The translations under genes and the position numbers were made by a program. This document shows positions 33,403-42,221 of a stretch of 43,729 bases of DNA, one piece after another. Under the pieces are notes generated by a model. That model saw nothing but the letters and a program-made list of their open reading frames with translations, was not told where the DNA came from and did not search any database. The stretch is taken from positions 1 through 43,729 of the forward strand of contig JAOUMB010000021.1 in assembly GCA_029881725.1 (NCBI GenBank), read 5' to 3'. Position 1 is the stretch's first letter. The number at the start of each line of letters is the position of its first letter. This DNA comes from Nitrospirota bacterium. Its GTDB lineage: Bacteria > Nitrospirota > JACRHL01.

Positions 33403-34077
33403 ATGGAGGCCCGCGTGTCCAATTCCGTAACTGAACAGCTCACCGAAAAGGGCCGCGCCATCGAGCACGGCAGCTTCGCCATTGTGGATGCGGAGGCCGG
33501 GGAACACGGCTGGCCCGACGACGCCTGGCAGGTGGTGCGGCGCATGGTGCATGCCACCGCCGATTTCGACTTTGTGACCAACGCCGCCATGAGCGACGAC
33601 GCGGTGACCGCCGGGGTGGCCGCCATCCGCGCCGGGGCCCCCATCGTGTGCGACGTGGGCATGATCGCCATGGGCCTCAGCCAGCCCCGCTTGCGGCACT
33701 TCGGCTGCGAACCCCACGTGCACATTGCCGACGCGGACGTGATCGAACAGGCCAAGGCCGAAAACACCACCCGCGCGGTGATCGCCATGCGCAAGGCCCG
33801 CAACCTGATCCACGGCGGCATCGTGGCGGTGGGCAACGCCCCCACCGCCCTGTTGGAGGTGTGCCGCATGGTGCGCGAGGACGGCATCCGCCCGGCGCTG
33901 GTGGTGGGGGTGCCGGTGGGCTTCGTGTCCGCCGCCGAATCCAAGGACGAGGCCGCCCTGCTGGACGTGCCGTTTATCGTCTGCAAGGGGCGCAAGGGGG
34001 GGTCCGCGGTGGCGGTGGCCGCCCTGCACGCCCTGCTGGCGCTGACCGAGGCCGGACAGCAACGGGACGCCGGATAA
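33403..34077 (+). CDS. cobH: precorrin-8X methylmutase
   Basis: The 224-residue protein moves the C-11 methyl group to C-12, turning precorrin-8X into hydrogenobyrinate, a late step in the corrin ring of vitamin B12. Its family shows the RRMVHATADFDF block with catalytic H50, GAPIVCDVGMIAMGL, and the C-terminal PFIVCKGRKGGSAVAVAALHALL; all are present. Length is normal (about 210-225). ATG at 33403 or GTG at 33415 are both usable. It is followed 1 bp later by cobL, so the two are an operon; the other cob genes lie elsewhere. The anaerobic name would be cbiC. Confidence 0.95.
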   Translation: MEARVSNSVTEQLTEKGRAIEHGSFAIVDAEAGEHGWPDDAWQVVRRMVHATADFDFVTNAAMSDDAVTAGVAAIRAGAPIVCDVGMIAMGLSQPRLRHFGCEPHVHIADADVIEQAKAENTTRAVIAMRKARNLIHGGIVAVGNAPTALLEVCRMVREDGIRPALVVGVPVGFVSAAESKDEAALLDVPFIVCKGRKGGSAVAVAALHALLALTEAGQQRDAG

Positions 34078-34078
34078 G

Positions 34079-35314
34079 GTGCGCACCATCCCGGTCATCG
34101 GCGTCGGCCCCGGTGGGCGCAAGGCCATTCCCGAGGCCCATCTGGCGGCCATTCTGAAGGCCGACCTGCTGATCGCCTCCACCGCCCATCAGGACCTGTT
34201 CCCGGACTTTGCCGGGGAGCGGCTGGCCATCACCAGCAACCTGAAGCAGGTGGCCGCCACCTGCGAAGCGGCGCTGGGCCACCGCAACGTGGTGGTGCTC
34301 GGCTCCGGCGATCCCAATTTTTTCGGCGTCGGCCGCTACCTGATCGCCAAACTGGGGGCCGGGCGCGTGACCGTGCACCCGGCCCCGTCCTTCATGCTCA
34401 CCGCCTTCGCCCGCGTGGGGCTGGCCTGGCACGACGCGGCCCTGGGCTCGGTGCACGGCAAGCCGCTGGCGGGGGCGCTCGCGCTGATTTCCGGGCATCG
34501 GAAGGCGGGCCTGTTCACCGATCCCGAAAACACCCCGGCGGCCATCGCCCGCTACCTGCTGGAGCACGGCGGGGACGATATGGCGGCGGTCACCGGCCAT
34601 GTGGTGTCGCGCATCGGCGAGGCGGACGAGGCGGTGGCCTCCGGCACCCTGGCGGAACTGGCGGAAGGCGCCTTCCCGGAGCCGAACGTGCTGGTGCTGG
34701 AGCGCGACAAGGCCCCGGCGCGGCGGCTGTCCATCGGTCTGGCGGAGGAATCCTTTGCCCACCGCAAACCCAAACTGGGGCTCATCACCCGCCGGGAAGT
34801 GCGCGCCGTGGCCCTGTCCATGCTGCACCTGAAAGAGGATTCGGTGGTATGGGACATCGGCGCCGGGTCCGGCTCGGTGGCGGTGGAGTGCGCCCTGTTC
34901 GCCACCCGGGGGCGGGTGTTCGCCATCGAAAAAAACGCCGACGACCTGGACAACGTGCGCGCGAACATCCGCGCCTTCGGCGTGCCCCACGTGACCCCGG
35001 TGCACGCCAGGGCCCCGGACGGGCTGGACACCCTGCCCGACCCGGACGCGGTGTTCGTGGGCGGCAGCGGCGGCAATCTGGAGGCCCTGCTGGCGCGGAT
35101 TCTGGAGCGCCTCACCCCCTCCGGACGGCTGGTGCTGACCTTCGCCACCCTGGACAACATGGCCCAGGCCCACGCCTTTTTCCGCACGCGGGAGATCCCG
35201 GTGGAGATCACCCAACTGCAGGTGGCGCGCGGGGTGCCGATCCTCAACATGACCCGCCTTGAAGCCCAGAACCCCATCACCCTGATGGCCGTCACCCGCC
35301 CGCAAGTCGGCTGA
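34079..35314 (+). CDS. cobL: precorrin-6Y C5,15-methyltransferase (CbiE-CbiT fusion)
   Basis: The 411-residue fusion has an N-terminal CbiE-type tetrapyrrole methylase (about 1-210; GVGPGGRKAIP and VLGSGDPNFFGVGRYLIAKLGAGRVTVHPAPS, with SAM-binding features) and a C-terminal CbiT-type class I methyltransferase (about 220-405) with DIGAGSGSVAVECALFA and DAVFVGGSGGNLEALL. It methylates C-5 and C-15 and decarboxylates the C-12 acetate of the corrin ring. The start is GTG 34079-34081, two bases after the cobH stop, so it is translationally coupled. Confidence 0.95.
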   Translation: MRTIPVIGVGPGGRKAIPEAHLAAILKADLLIASTAHQDLFPDFAGERLAITSNLKQVAATCEAALGHRNVVVLGSGDPNFFGVGRYLIAKLGAGRVTVHPAPSFMLTAFARVGLAWHDAALGSVHGKPLAGALALISGHRKAGLFTDPENTPAAIARYLLEHGGDDMAAVTGHVVSRIGEADEAVASGTLAELAEGAFPEPNVLVLERDKAPARRLSIGLAEESFAHRKPKLGLITRREVRAVALSMLHLKEDSVVWDIGAGSGSVAVECALFATRGRVFAIEKNADDLDNVRANIRAFGVPHVTPVHARAPDGLDTLPDPDAVFVGGSGGNLEALLARILERLTPSGRLVLTFATLDNMAQAHAFFRTREIPVEITQLQVARGVPILNMTRLEAQNPITLMAVTRPQVG

Positions 35315-35352
35315 TCACACCTCTTTCCCCGCATTTGCGGCCAATTTCCCGG

Positions 35353-35382
35353 TTGACAGCCCCCCCCGCGCCGGGATACGAT
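35353..35382 (+). promoter_or_regulatory. promoter of tRNA-Asp
   Basis: A perfect TTGACA (35353-35358), an 18-bp spacer of mostly C and TACGAT (35377-35382) precede the tRNA by about 20 nt after the predicted start. Confidence 0.75.
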
Positions 35383-35409
35383 TCGGCTCCTTTTTCGGGG
35401 CGTGTCCTT

Positions 35410-35486
35410 GGGGCCGTAGCTCAGTTGGTTAGAGTGCCTGCCTGTCACGCAGGAAGTCGCGAGTTCGAGTCTCGTCGGCCCCGCCA
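35410..35486 (+). tRNA. tRNA-Asp (GTC)
   Basis: A complete 77-nt cloverleaf with encoded CCA: acceptor GGGGCCG / CGGCCCC, D-loop AGCTCAGTTGGTTAGAGT, anticodon stem-loop CCTGCCTGTCACGCAGG with GTC, and TTCGAGTC T-loop. The closest known pattern is bacterial tRNA-Asp. Confidence 0.97.
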
Positions 35487-35502
35487 CCCGCCCCCCGAAT
35501 TT

Positions 35503-35542
35503 GACCCATGGATGACGATTCCCGTCCCCCGTGGGTCTTTTT
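35503..35542 (+). terminator. terminator after tRNA-Asp
   Basis: GACCCA (35503-35508) and TGGGTC (35532-35537) with TTTTT after the second arm, 17 bp past the tRNA 3' end. The loop is large (23 nt), so the strength is uncertain. Confidence 0.6.
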
Positions 35543-35558
35543 GTATTCCCCCATGTCG

Positions 35559-35564
35559 TATAAT
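35559..35564 (+). promoter_or_regulatory. -10 element of tolQ promoter
   Basis: A perfect TATAAT 46 bp before the tolQ ATG. The corresponding -35 would overlap the tRNA terminator and is poor, so the promoter depends on an activator or on its -10. Confidence 0.4.
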
Positions 35565-35609
35565 CCCCGTCAGGCTGGGGGGCCTTAGACACACGGAGCG
35601 ATTTCCCAC

Positions 35610-36287
35610 ATGAACGACAGCGTTCTGCAGATGGTGCTTGCATCCGCATGGCCGACCAAACTGGTGCTCGCCACCCTGGTCGGTTTTTCGGTTGCGACCT
35701 GGGCGGTAATCTTCAGCAAGTGGCGCGCCTTCAAGGCGTTGGGGAGCGCGGACCGCGACTTCCTGTCCGCCTATCAGGGGGTTCGTTCGCTGAATGCCCT
35801 GGCCGCGTCCAGCCGGGTCAACCCGGAGCGCGGGCTGGGGTATGTATTTACCGACGGCATGGCCAAGGTGCGCCGCCACCAGGGGGCGTTCACCAATGAT
35901 TGGCTGTCCAGCCTGGAGCGGCGCCTGCGCGGCGCCATCCGCGAGGAGGTGACCACCCAGGAGCAGTATCTGGGGCTGCTGGCCACCACCGCCAACGTGG
36001 CGCCGTTCATCGGCCTGCTGGGCACCGTGTGGGGCATCATCATGGCCTTCCGCGAAATCGCCGCCCAGGGCAGTGCCAGCATCGCCGCCGTGGCGCCGGG
36101 GGTGGCCGAGGCCCTGGTGGCCACCGCCGCCGGCCTGTTCGCCGCCATCCCCGCGGTGGTCGCCTACAACTATTTCATCAACAACGTGCGCGGACGGGCC
36201 TCCCAGATGGAGGCGTTCGCGGTGGAGATGGTGGACGTGCTGCACGAATTCGGCCCCGACGGCCAGTCCGGAGGGTCCAACGGATGA
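35610..36287 (+). CDS. tolQ: TolQ/ExbB-type proton channel protein
   Basis: The 225-residue protein has three spans: [23 protein letters not shown] (15-38), [26 protein letters not shown] (about 127-152) and the last [26 protein letters not shown] (about 167-192). The residues [12 protein letters not shown] and [15 protein letters not shown] are diagnostic of TolQ/ExbB, which with TolR/ExbD uses the proton gradient to drive outer-membrane stability or uptake. Length fits TolQ (about 230). No TolR/ExbD gene follows; instead the stop overlaps by 4 bp a coiled-coil lipoprotein gene. Whether it works with a distant TolR cannot be seen. Confidence 0.92.
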   Translation: MNDSVLQMVLASAWPTKLVLATLVGFSVATWAVIFSKWRAFKALGSADRDFLSAYQGVRSLNALAASSRVNPERGLGYVFTDGMAKVRRHQGAFTNDWLSSLERRLRGAIREEVTTQEQYLGLLATTANVAPFIGLLGTVWGIIMAFREIAAQGSASIAAVAPGVAEALVATAAGLFAAIPAVVAYNYFINNVRGRASQMEAFAVEMVDVLHEFGPDGQSGGSNG

Positions 36288-37075
36288 CCCGCGTCCCGTC
36301 CACCTCCGCCCGGCTCACGCTGGCGGCGCTGGCCGCCGCCGTGGCCCTCACCGGCTGCGCCACCCAGAAGGACCTGGAACTGACCATTGCCGAACTGGAC
36401 GCCCTGCGCCAGCGGCAACAGGACCAGTACCGGCAGATGACCGCGCGCCTGGACCAGCGGGCCAGCGAACTGGCTGCATCGCAAAGCGACCTGTCCGCCT
36501 CCCAGACCGAGTTCCGCGCCGAAGCCGAATCCATCGCCAGCCAGGTGGCGCGCCTGGGCAAGGAACAGGCCGACACCAATACGCGCATCCAGGAGTTGCA
36601 GGGCAACCTCAAGGGGCTGCAGAACGTCAGCACCATCGGCCTGGGTTCCCTGTCGGAGCGCCTCGACCACGGGGACACCCAGTTGGGCGGCCGTCTGGAC
36701 GCCCAGGCGGAGACCATGGAAAAGTTCGCCATGGAGGCGGGCGCCCGCATCGACGCGCACACCGAGTCCCTGACCACGCTGGACAAGAAGATCGCCGAAC
36801 TGAGCCGCTCTATCGCCGCCCAGCAGAAGGATCTGGCCGCCCTGACCAAAAAGCTGGACGCCCTGGGCAAGAAGCTGTCCAGCGAGCTCTCCGCCCTGTC
36901 CAAATCGGTGGCCAGCGGTGGCGGCGGCGCCAACCTGGCCGCGTTGCAGAAGCAGATTGATTTTCTGGGCGAAAAGCTGCCCGCCCAGGTGGACGCCCAG
37001 GCCAAGAGCCTGAAGGACATTCAGTCCCTGCTGGCCGACCTGAACAAGCGCGTCCGGGCACTGGAGGGGCGCTGA
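36284..37075 (+). CDS. coiled-coil lipoprotein coupled to TolQ
   Basis: From ATG 36284, overlapping the tolQ TGA by 4 bp, the protein has 263 residues. The signal peptide has lipobox LTGC (Cys near residue 22). Nearly all the rest is heptad-type Leu/Ala/Gln-rich coiled coil ([43 protein letters not shown]), with one Gly-rich break (SGGGGANLA). No C-terminal TPR domain is present, unlike CpoB/YbgF. By length and position it could be an elongated periplasmic protein that senses or bridges the envelope next to TolQ. The family is not recognised. Confidence 0.82.
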   Translation: MTRVPSTSARLTLAALAAAVALTGCATQKDLELTIAELDALRQRQQDQYRQMTARLDQRASELAASQSDLSASQTEFRAEAESIASQVARLGKEQADTNTRIQELQGNLKGLQNVSTIGLGSLSERLDHGDTQLGGRLDAQAETMEKFAMEAGARIDAHTESLTTLDKKIAELSRSIAAQQKDLAALTKKLDALGKKLSSELSALSKSVASGGGGANLAALQKQIDFLGEKLPAQVDAQAKSLKDIQSLLADLNKRVRALEGR

Positions 37076-37103
37076 CCCGGCGCCGGCCCCGCCCGCACCC
37101 CCC

Positions 37104-38963
37104 ATGACCGACGCCCCGCGCATCCGCCTGTTGCCCGACCCGCTGGTGGACCAGATCGCGGCGGGCGAGGTGGTGGAGCGCCCCGCCAGCGTGGTCAAGG
37201 AACTGCTGGAAAACGCCTTGGACGCGGGCGCCCGCCGCATCACCATCGAGGTGGAGCACGGCGGCAAGCGGCGCATCCGCATCACCGACGACGGTTCCGG
37301 CATCCACCCGGAGGACCTGGCGCTGGCGGTCACCCGCCACGCCACCAGCAAAATCCGCCAGCTTTCCGACCTGAGCGCCGCCCGCACCCTGGGCTTTCGG
37401 GGCGAGGCCCTGCCCAGCATCGGGTCGGTCTCGCAACTGACCATCACCAGCACCCGCGCCGGGGCCGCCGAGGGGGCATCGGTCACCGTAAGCGGCGGCA
37501 TCGGCGCGGAAACCCGCCCGGCCCCCCCCACCCCCGGCACCACGGTGGAGGTGCGCGACCTGTTCTATAACACCCCGGCCCGCGCCAAGTTTTTGAAGGC
37601 CGACACCACCGAGTGGGGCCACGTGGCCGAAACGGTGACCGAAACCGCCCTCGGCGCGCCGGGGGTGACCTTTGTGCTCACCCACAACGGCAAGCCGGGC
37701 CGCCGCTTCGACGCCGCCGACGACTTTGCCGCCCGCGCCGCCCAGGTGTGCGCCGACGAGGTGGCGGCCCAGTTGATCCCCGTTTCCGCCCACGACCCGG
37801 AACGGGGCATGCGCCTGACGGGACTCATCGCCCGCCCCGGCTTCACCCGTTCCGGACGCGACACCCAGCGGCTGATCGTCAACGGGCGCCCGGTCAAAAA
37901 CAGCACCATCGGCCACGCGGTGTATGCGGCCTACGAAACCGCCCTGCCCGGCGGACGCCACCCGGTGTTTCTGCTTTCCCTGACCCTGGACCCGGCCCAG
38001 GTGGATGTGAACGTGCACCCCACCAAGCGCGAGATCCGCCTCTCCCAGGGGGGCCAGGTGCACCACTTCGTGCGCGGGGCGGTGCGCGACGCGCTGGGCG
38101 GATTCCGGGGCAACACCCTGCGCCTGACCCGCATGGCCTCCCCCGCCGACGGCCTGCCCACCGCGCCGGGCAACCCGTCCGCCGACTGGGCGGAACGAGT
38201 GCGGCAGGCGGCGGTGCGCTCGGTAACCCCGCCGGGTGCCGCCAGCCCCATGGGCGGGACCACCACTGCGCGGGAACCGGTGATGCCGTTTGGCGCCTCC
38301 ATGCAGGCCGCCACCGGAGCCGCCCCAACCCTGCCCGGCATGCCCACCCAGACCGGCGCCGCTTTTGCGGAGAACGCCCCGGCCCGCGTGGTGGGACAGG
38401 TGCAGCGCACCTTCGTGCTGGTGGAACAGGGGGACCGGCTGCGGGTCATCGACCAGCACACGGCCCACGAGCGCATCCTGTTCGAACGGCTGCTGGCGCG
38501 CCTCAACGATCAGGGCCTGCCCGGCCAACGCCTGCTGGTGCCGCTGGACGTGGAACTGCCCGCCGCGGACGCCGCCCGTCTGGCCGAGCACGTGGACGAA
38601 CTGGCCCGCCTGGGGCTGGAGGTGGAGCCGTTCGGCGGCGATGCCTTCCTGATCCGCGCCGTGCCCGAGCCGCTGGCCGGGCGCGACCCCAGGGCGCTGC
38701 TGGTGGACATTGTGGACGAGCTGTCCGCCAGAGGCTCCGGCGCGGAGGCCATGCAATCCCTGCTGCACCGCCTGCTGGCCACGGTGGCCTGCCACGCGGC
38801 GGTCAAGGCGGGCGACCCGCTCAGCACCCCGCAGATGGAACGTCTGATTGCCGATCTGGAGCAGGTGGACAACCCGCACACCTGTCCCCACGGGCGGGCG
38901 GTGACCGCCGTGCTGGAACGGGACACCCTGAAAAGCCTGTTCGACCGCAACTGGGGCGCCTGA
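37104..38963 (+). CDS. mutL: DNA mismatch repair protein MutL
   Basis: The 619-residue protein starts with the GHKL ATPase domain: N-box VKELLENALDAGA, DDGSGIHPEDL, HATSKI, and GFRGEALPSIGSVSQL (within residues 1-110). Residues about 210-335 are the transducer domain with VNGRPVKN and VDVNVHPTKREIR. A Pro-rich linker follows and the C-terminal dimerisation domain starts near 425. It has an endonuclease signature of the form DQHx(2-3)E: DQHTAHERILFE at 450-461 (Thr at the usual Ala), plus the late CHAAVKAGD and CPHGRA motifs. MutL of this kind nicks DNA itself, so MutH is not needed; no mutH is seen here. Confidence 0.97.
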   Translation: MTDAPRIRLLPDPLVDQIAAGEVVERPASVVKELLENALDAGARRITIEVEHGGKRRIRITDDGSGIHPEDLALAVTRHATSKIRQLSDLSAARTLGFRGEALPSIGSVSQLTITSTRAGAAEGASVTVSGGIGAETRPAPPTPGTTVEVRDLFYNTPARAKFLKADTTEWGHVAETVTETALGAPGVTFVLTHNGKPGRRFDAADDFAARAAQVCADEVAAQLIPVSAHDPERGMRLTGLIARPGFTRSGRDTQRLIVNGRPVKNSTIGHAVYAAYETALPGGRHPVFLLSLTLDPAQVDVNVHPTKREIRLSQGGQVHHFVRGAVRDALGGFRGNTLRLTRMASPADGLPTAPGNPSADWAERVRQAAVRSVTPPGAASPMGGTTTAREPVMPFGASMQAATGAAPTLPGMPTQTGAAFAENAPARVVGQVQRTFVLVEQGDRLRVIDQHTAHERILFERLLARLNDQGLPGQRLLVPLDVELPAADAARLAEHVDELARLGLEVEPFGGDAFLIRAVPEPLAGRDPRALLVDIVDELSARGSGAEAMQSLLHRLLATVACHAAVKAGDPLSTPQMERLIADLEQVDNPHTCPHGRAVTAVLERDTLKSLFDRNWGA

Positions 38964-39009
38964 CCACCCCGGGGTGGTATCATCCCCCGCGTTCACGGAA
39001 GAACCGACC

Positions 39010-40302
39010 ATGCCCGGCCCCACTCCATCCACCCCCCGCCGCTCCCGTCCCGTGATCCTGCGCGACGGCGGCGCCCTCACCCTGCTGCTGGCAGGGGGGC
39101 TCGGCCTGTTGCTGTTCTCCTGGTTCAGCCACAAACAGGCGGTGGTCGGCCTGGAGAGCGGCGGCTTTGCCAGCGTGGTGCACGCCGTGCCGCCCCTCAA
39201 GGAGGGCGAGGGCCCGCCCCGCATCGTGCCGCCGGAGGGGGTGCCGTCCCTGTCCGCCGAGGCCTGCGGCCAGTGCCACCCGGAGGCCTATGCCGAGTGG
39301 CAACAGTCCCAGCACTCGAAGGGGTGGCGCAATCCCCTGTTCCAGGCGGAGTTTGCGCGGGCGGACACGCTGTGGCTGTGCCTCAACTGCCACACTCCGC
39401 TTCAGGCCCAGCAGCCGGAGGTGGTGACCGGCGTGGAGGCGGGCCACATCGAGCGCCCGCTCACCGAACCCAACCCGGCCTGGGACCCGGCCCTGCGCGA
39501 TGAGGGGGTGACCTGCGCCGGATGCCACGTGCGCGAGGGGATGATCTACGGCCCCCGCCCGGACGTGCGCGCCCCGCATCCGGTGGCCCACGACCCGAAC
39601 CTGGCCAGCGGCGGCATGTGCGACACCTGCCATCAGATTCCCGAGGGGCCGTTCCCGTTCTATGAGGGGGCCCCGTGCGCGGACCGCTTCGACTTTGCCG
39701 ACGGCCCCTGGGCGCGCAACGATTTCACCTGCAACAGCTGCCACATGCGCACCCGCCTGCGCGGCCCGGAGGGGAACCAGCGGGAGGGCAGCGGCCACTT
39801 CTTCCCCGGCGCCCACTCCCCGGCCATGCTGGAGGAGGCCATTGCGATCCGGGTGGCGCCCACCCTGCCCTTGTGGGCCGACAAGCAGAAGGTGCCGTTC
39901 AACATCCGCCTCACCAACCGGGGCGCCGGGCACCTGCTGCCCATCGGCCGCCCGGACCGGCGCATCACCGTCACCTGGGAGGTGATCGACGGTTCCGGCC
40001 GGGTGGTGCGCAGCCGGGAGGACACGGTCACCCGGCGCATGCTGCCCGGCCCGGTGCAGGTGGACCTGCGGGACGGCCGCATCCAGCCCCTGTCGTTCCG
40101 CGAGTTCACCTTCAAGGCCCGCTCCGCCCCGCGCCACGTGCTGCGGGTGACGGTGCGCTACCACCTGAGCGGCGCTTCCGAAAAGGCCCGTCTGGTGCGG
40201 CACTGGGACCTGCCCGCCGACACGCCGGACCACACGGTGCTGTTTGCCCAGGAATATTCCCTTTCGCCGGGCCCCTACCGTCCCCCGGCCTCGCCATCGT
40301 AA
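39010..40302 (+). CDS. membrane-anchored five-haem cytochrome c (c554-like)
   Basis: From ATG 39010 the protein has 430 residues. A basic start and a membrane helix (GALTLLLAGGLGLLLFSWF, about 22-40) anchor it with the rest in the periplasm. Five CxxCH haem sites are in CGQCH, CLNCH, CAGCH, CDTCH and CNSCH (residues about 85-245), with distal His at QQSQHSKGW and in HPVAHD and GAHSPAM. Residues 275-425 are a beta-rich, haem-free domain. This haem/beta layout matches multihaem c554-type electron carriers. It is followed 45 bp downstream by a cytochrome b/dihaem fusion, so the two probably form one electron-transfer unit; donor and acceptor are unknown. Confidence 0.9.
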   Translation: MPGPTPSTPRRSRPVILRDGGALTLLLAGGLGLLLFSWFSHKQAVVGLESGGFASVVHAVPPLKEGEGPPRIVPPEGVPSLSAEACGQCHPEAYAEWQQSQHSKGWRNPLFQAEFARADTLWLCLNCHTPLQAQQPEVVTGVEAGHIERPLTEPNPAWDPALRDEGVTCAGCHVREGMIYGPRPDVRAPHPVAHDPNLASGGMCDTCHQIPEGPFPFYEGAPCADRFDFADGPWARNDFTCNSCHMRTRLRGPEGNQREGSGHFFPGAHSPAMLEEAIAIRVAPTLPLWADKQKVPFNIRLTNRGAGHLLPIGRPDRRITVTWEVIDGSGRVVRSREDTVTRRMLPGPVQVDLRDGRIQPLSFREFTFKARSAPRHVLRVTVRYHLSGASEKARLVRHWDLPADTPDHTVLFAQEYSLSPGPYRPPASPS

Positions 40303-40347
40303 AATCCGTTTGCCGACCATGCGGCCTCACCACACCGGGGGGAAGAA

Positions 40348-41478
40348 ATGAACCAGCAAAGCCAGCCGGCCCATCGCAAGATCATGGTGTGGGACGCCCC
40401 GATCCGGGTATTCCACTGGTTGCTGGTGGCCGCCTTTGCCACCTGCTGGCTGACCTATGAGGACAACCGCTTCCTGCACCTGCACGTGTATGCGGGGTAC
40501 CTGATCATCGGCCTGTTGGTGTTCCGCGTCACCTGGGGGCTGGTGGGCACCCGCTATGCCCGTTTTGCCGAGTTTTTCCACCCCTGGAGCGCGGTGCGCG
40601 CCTATGCGGAGGGGCTGGCCACCGGCAACCCGCGCCGCTTTGTGGGCCACAACCCGCTGGCGGGCTGGGCGGTGCTGTTTTTGATGGGCATGACCCTGGT
40701 GATCTGCGTCACCGGCGTGGTGGTGCTGGGGGTGGAGGAGGGGCACGGCCCGCTGGGCGCGCTGATGTCACTGCCCACCGCCATGTTCTGGCACGAGGTT
40801 CACGAGCAACTGGCGTTCGTGGCGCTGTGGTTCATTCCCCTGCACCTGGCGGGGGTGATCATCGAGGGGCGGGTGCTGGGGGAGAGCCTGCTCAAGGCGA
40901 TGATCACCGGCCACAAGCTGGTGGAGCCGGAGCACCCGGAGGTGCCGCCCATGCGCAAGGTGGCGGCGGTGCTGCTGGGCCTTGCGGCCATGGGCGCGGC
41001 GGTGTGGTATTCCGGCTGGTTCACCGCCGGGGAGGACGGCTACCGCCCGTTCGTGGGCCGCGCCCTGCCCCAGAGCGCGTTATACGCGGAGGAGTGCGGT
41101 TCCTGCCATCTCGCCTTCCACCCGGTGCTGCTGCCCGCCCGCAGCTGGCAGGCGATGCTGGACGGCCAGGCGAACCATTTTGGCGACGACCTGTATCTGG
41201 ACGGGGACACGGTGGCGGAACTGCTGGCCTTCATGCTGCCCAACGCGGCCGAGTCGGCCCTGAACGAACCGGCCTACAAGATCGACCATTCGGTTCCGAA
41301 GGACGCCACCCCCCTGCGCATCACCGAAACCCCCTACTGGAAAAAGAAGCACGACGACATCCCCCAGCGGGTGTGGGACCTGGAACAGGTGCACGGCCCC
41401 CTGGACTGCCCCGCCTGCCACCTGGACGCGGAGGAAGGCATGTTCGAGGATTCGGCCATGCACCTGCCAAAGGGGTAA
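40348..41478 (+). CDS. cytochrome b561-type protein fused to a dihaem cytochrome c domain
   Basis: The 376-residue protein has a four-span cytochrome b561/hydrogenase-type b domain (about 10-185) with histidines in VFHWLLVAAFA, HVYAGYLIIG, WHEVHEQLAFV and FIPLHLAGV, one further span (about 200-220, VAAVLLGLAAMGAAVWYSGWF) and a periplasmic part with two haem sites, CGSCH (about 249-253) and CPACH (about 352-356). Haem b in the membrane and two c-type haems outside would carry electrons between quinol and a periplasmic acceptor such as the upstream five-haem protein. ATG with GGGGGGAAG upstream. The family of the C-terminal part is the 'dihaem cytochrome c' type. Confidence 0.9.
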   Translation: MNQQSQPAHRKIMVWDAPIRVFHWLLVAAFATCWLTYEDNRFLHLHVYAGYLIIGLLVFRVTWGLVGTRYARFAEFFHPWSAVRAYAEGLATGNPRRFVGHNPLAGWAVLFLMGMTLVICVTGVVVLGVEEGHGPLGALMSLPTAMFWHEVHEQLAFVALWFIPLHLAGVIIEGRVLGESLLKAMITGHKLVEPEHPEVPPMRKVAAVLLGLAAMGAAVWYSGWFTAGEDGYRPFVGRALPQSALYAEECGSCHLAFHPVLLPARSWQAMLDGQANHFGDDLYLDGDTVAELLAFMLPNAAESALNEPAYKIDHSVPKDATPLRITETPYWKKKHDDIPQRVWDLEQVHGPLDCPACHLDAEEGMFEDSAMHLPKG

Positions 41479-41514
41479 CCGGCCCCCGGCTGGCGGGTGG
41501 GGTATCTTCTGGCT

Positions 41515-41691
41515 GGATTGATTTCAATTTCTTCGCCGTCCGCCTGTGGTCCGGCAAAGGTAGCCAACGCCTTCCTCAGTTGCTTGAGGATTCCGCAATA
41601 GTCCACGATCAGGCCGTTGTTCTTGACCTCGCACACCCGGTTAGCCCATGCAATGCTCCTGCATCAGCGTGTGTGCTTTAAGTGAAACACT
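41515..41691 (-). pseudogene. hsdR: fragment of type I restriction enzyme subunit HsdR
   Basis: Two pieces of one HsdR reading are seen on the minus strand. 41659-41691 reads SVSLKAHTLMQ, and 41515-41654 reads IAWANRVCEVKNNGLIVDYCGILKQLRKALATFAG. This is the conserved HsdR helicase block around QAIARVNRV and NGLIVDYIG. A 1-nt change near 41655-41658 puts the pieces in different frames. No hsdM, hsdS or motor-domain start is present, so this is a dead remnant of about 60 codons. Confidence 0.8.
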
Positions 41692-41843
41692 GCATCGAAC
41701 TACGGCGCAACTTACTGATTTTTATTAGCTTTCTAAAAAAACTCCGAACAAATACCAACAAAAGTACCAACACAGGGGATAAGCTGAAGGTTTTTTTGAG
41801 GGGTGCCAGCGCCCCCCCCCGGGGGATTACCCACGCCGCTTCC

Positions 41844-42068
41844 CAACAGTTTGCGCGCGACATCCCGACGTTCCCTGACCTCCTTCAGCGAGACGTCAGG
41901 GTAAATTCCCAGGGAGATCCGTTTTTCCTTCCCCCCGAAGCGGTACTTGAGACGCCACCACTTACCCCCGCGGGGAGAAATTTCCATGTATAGCCCGCCG
42001 CAGTCGAAAAGCCTGACGGGTTTTAGACCGGGCTTTGCATTACGGAGCATGGAGTCGGTAAGTGGCAT
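41844..42068 (-). pseudogene. truncated tyrosine-recombinase (P4-type integrase) N-terminus
   Basis: From ATG 42066-42068 about 75 codons match the Arm DNA-binding domain (DUF4102) of P4-like integrases: MPLTDSMLRNAKPG, RLFDCGGLYMEISPRGGKWWRLKYRF, GKEKRISLGIYPDVSLKEVRERRDVARKLL. After that the reading becomes low-complexity (G/C homopolymer near 41812-41826) and has no catalytic domain (no R...HxxR...Y). It begins 154 bp after the tRNA-Val 3' end, the usual spot for such an integrase, so it marks a decayed insertion. Confidence 0.85.
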
Positions 42069-42153
42069 ATGGGGGCAACTCATCAAGGAGGCAATCCAGT
42101 TGCCCCCTGTTGCCCCCGGATGTCAAGGAACCTCACTGGACATGCCCGGACAC

Positions 42154-42190
42154 AAAAAAGCCCGTTTTCCCTGTGGAAATCGGGCTTTTT
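42154..42190 (-). terminator. terminator after tRNA-Val
   Basis: AAAAAGCCCG (42155-42164) with CGGGCTTTTT (42181-42190) and a 16-nt loop, followed by A-tract or T-tract on both sides: a strong intrinsic terminator for the tRNA. Confidence 0.88.
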
Positions 42191-42221
42191 GGACTTTCCT
42201 GGATGTCTCCGGAATCCTGAA

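Noticed and set aside
41733-41863. Small minus-strand frames between the integrase and hsdR pieces
   Set aside because: Low-complexity sequence with homopolymers and repeated ACCAACA; no domain and no ribosome site.
41479-42221. Flanking direct repeat of the tRNA-Val 3' end (att site)
   Set aside because: I do not see a second copy of the tRNA end in the window; the other boundary may be gone or outside.
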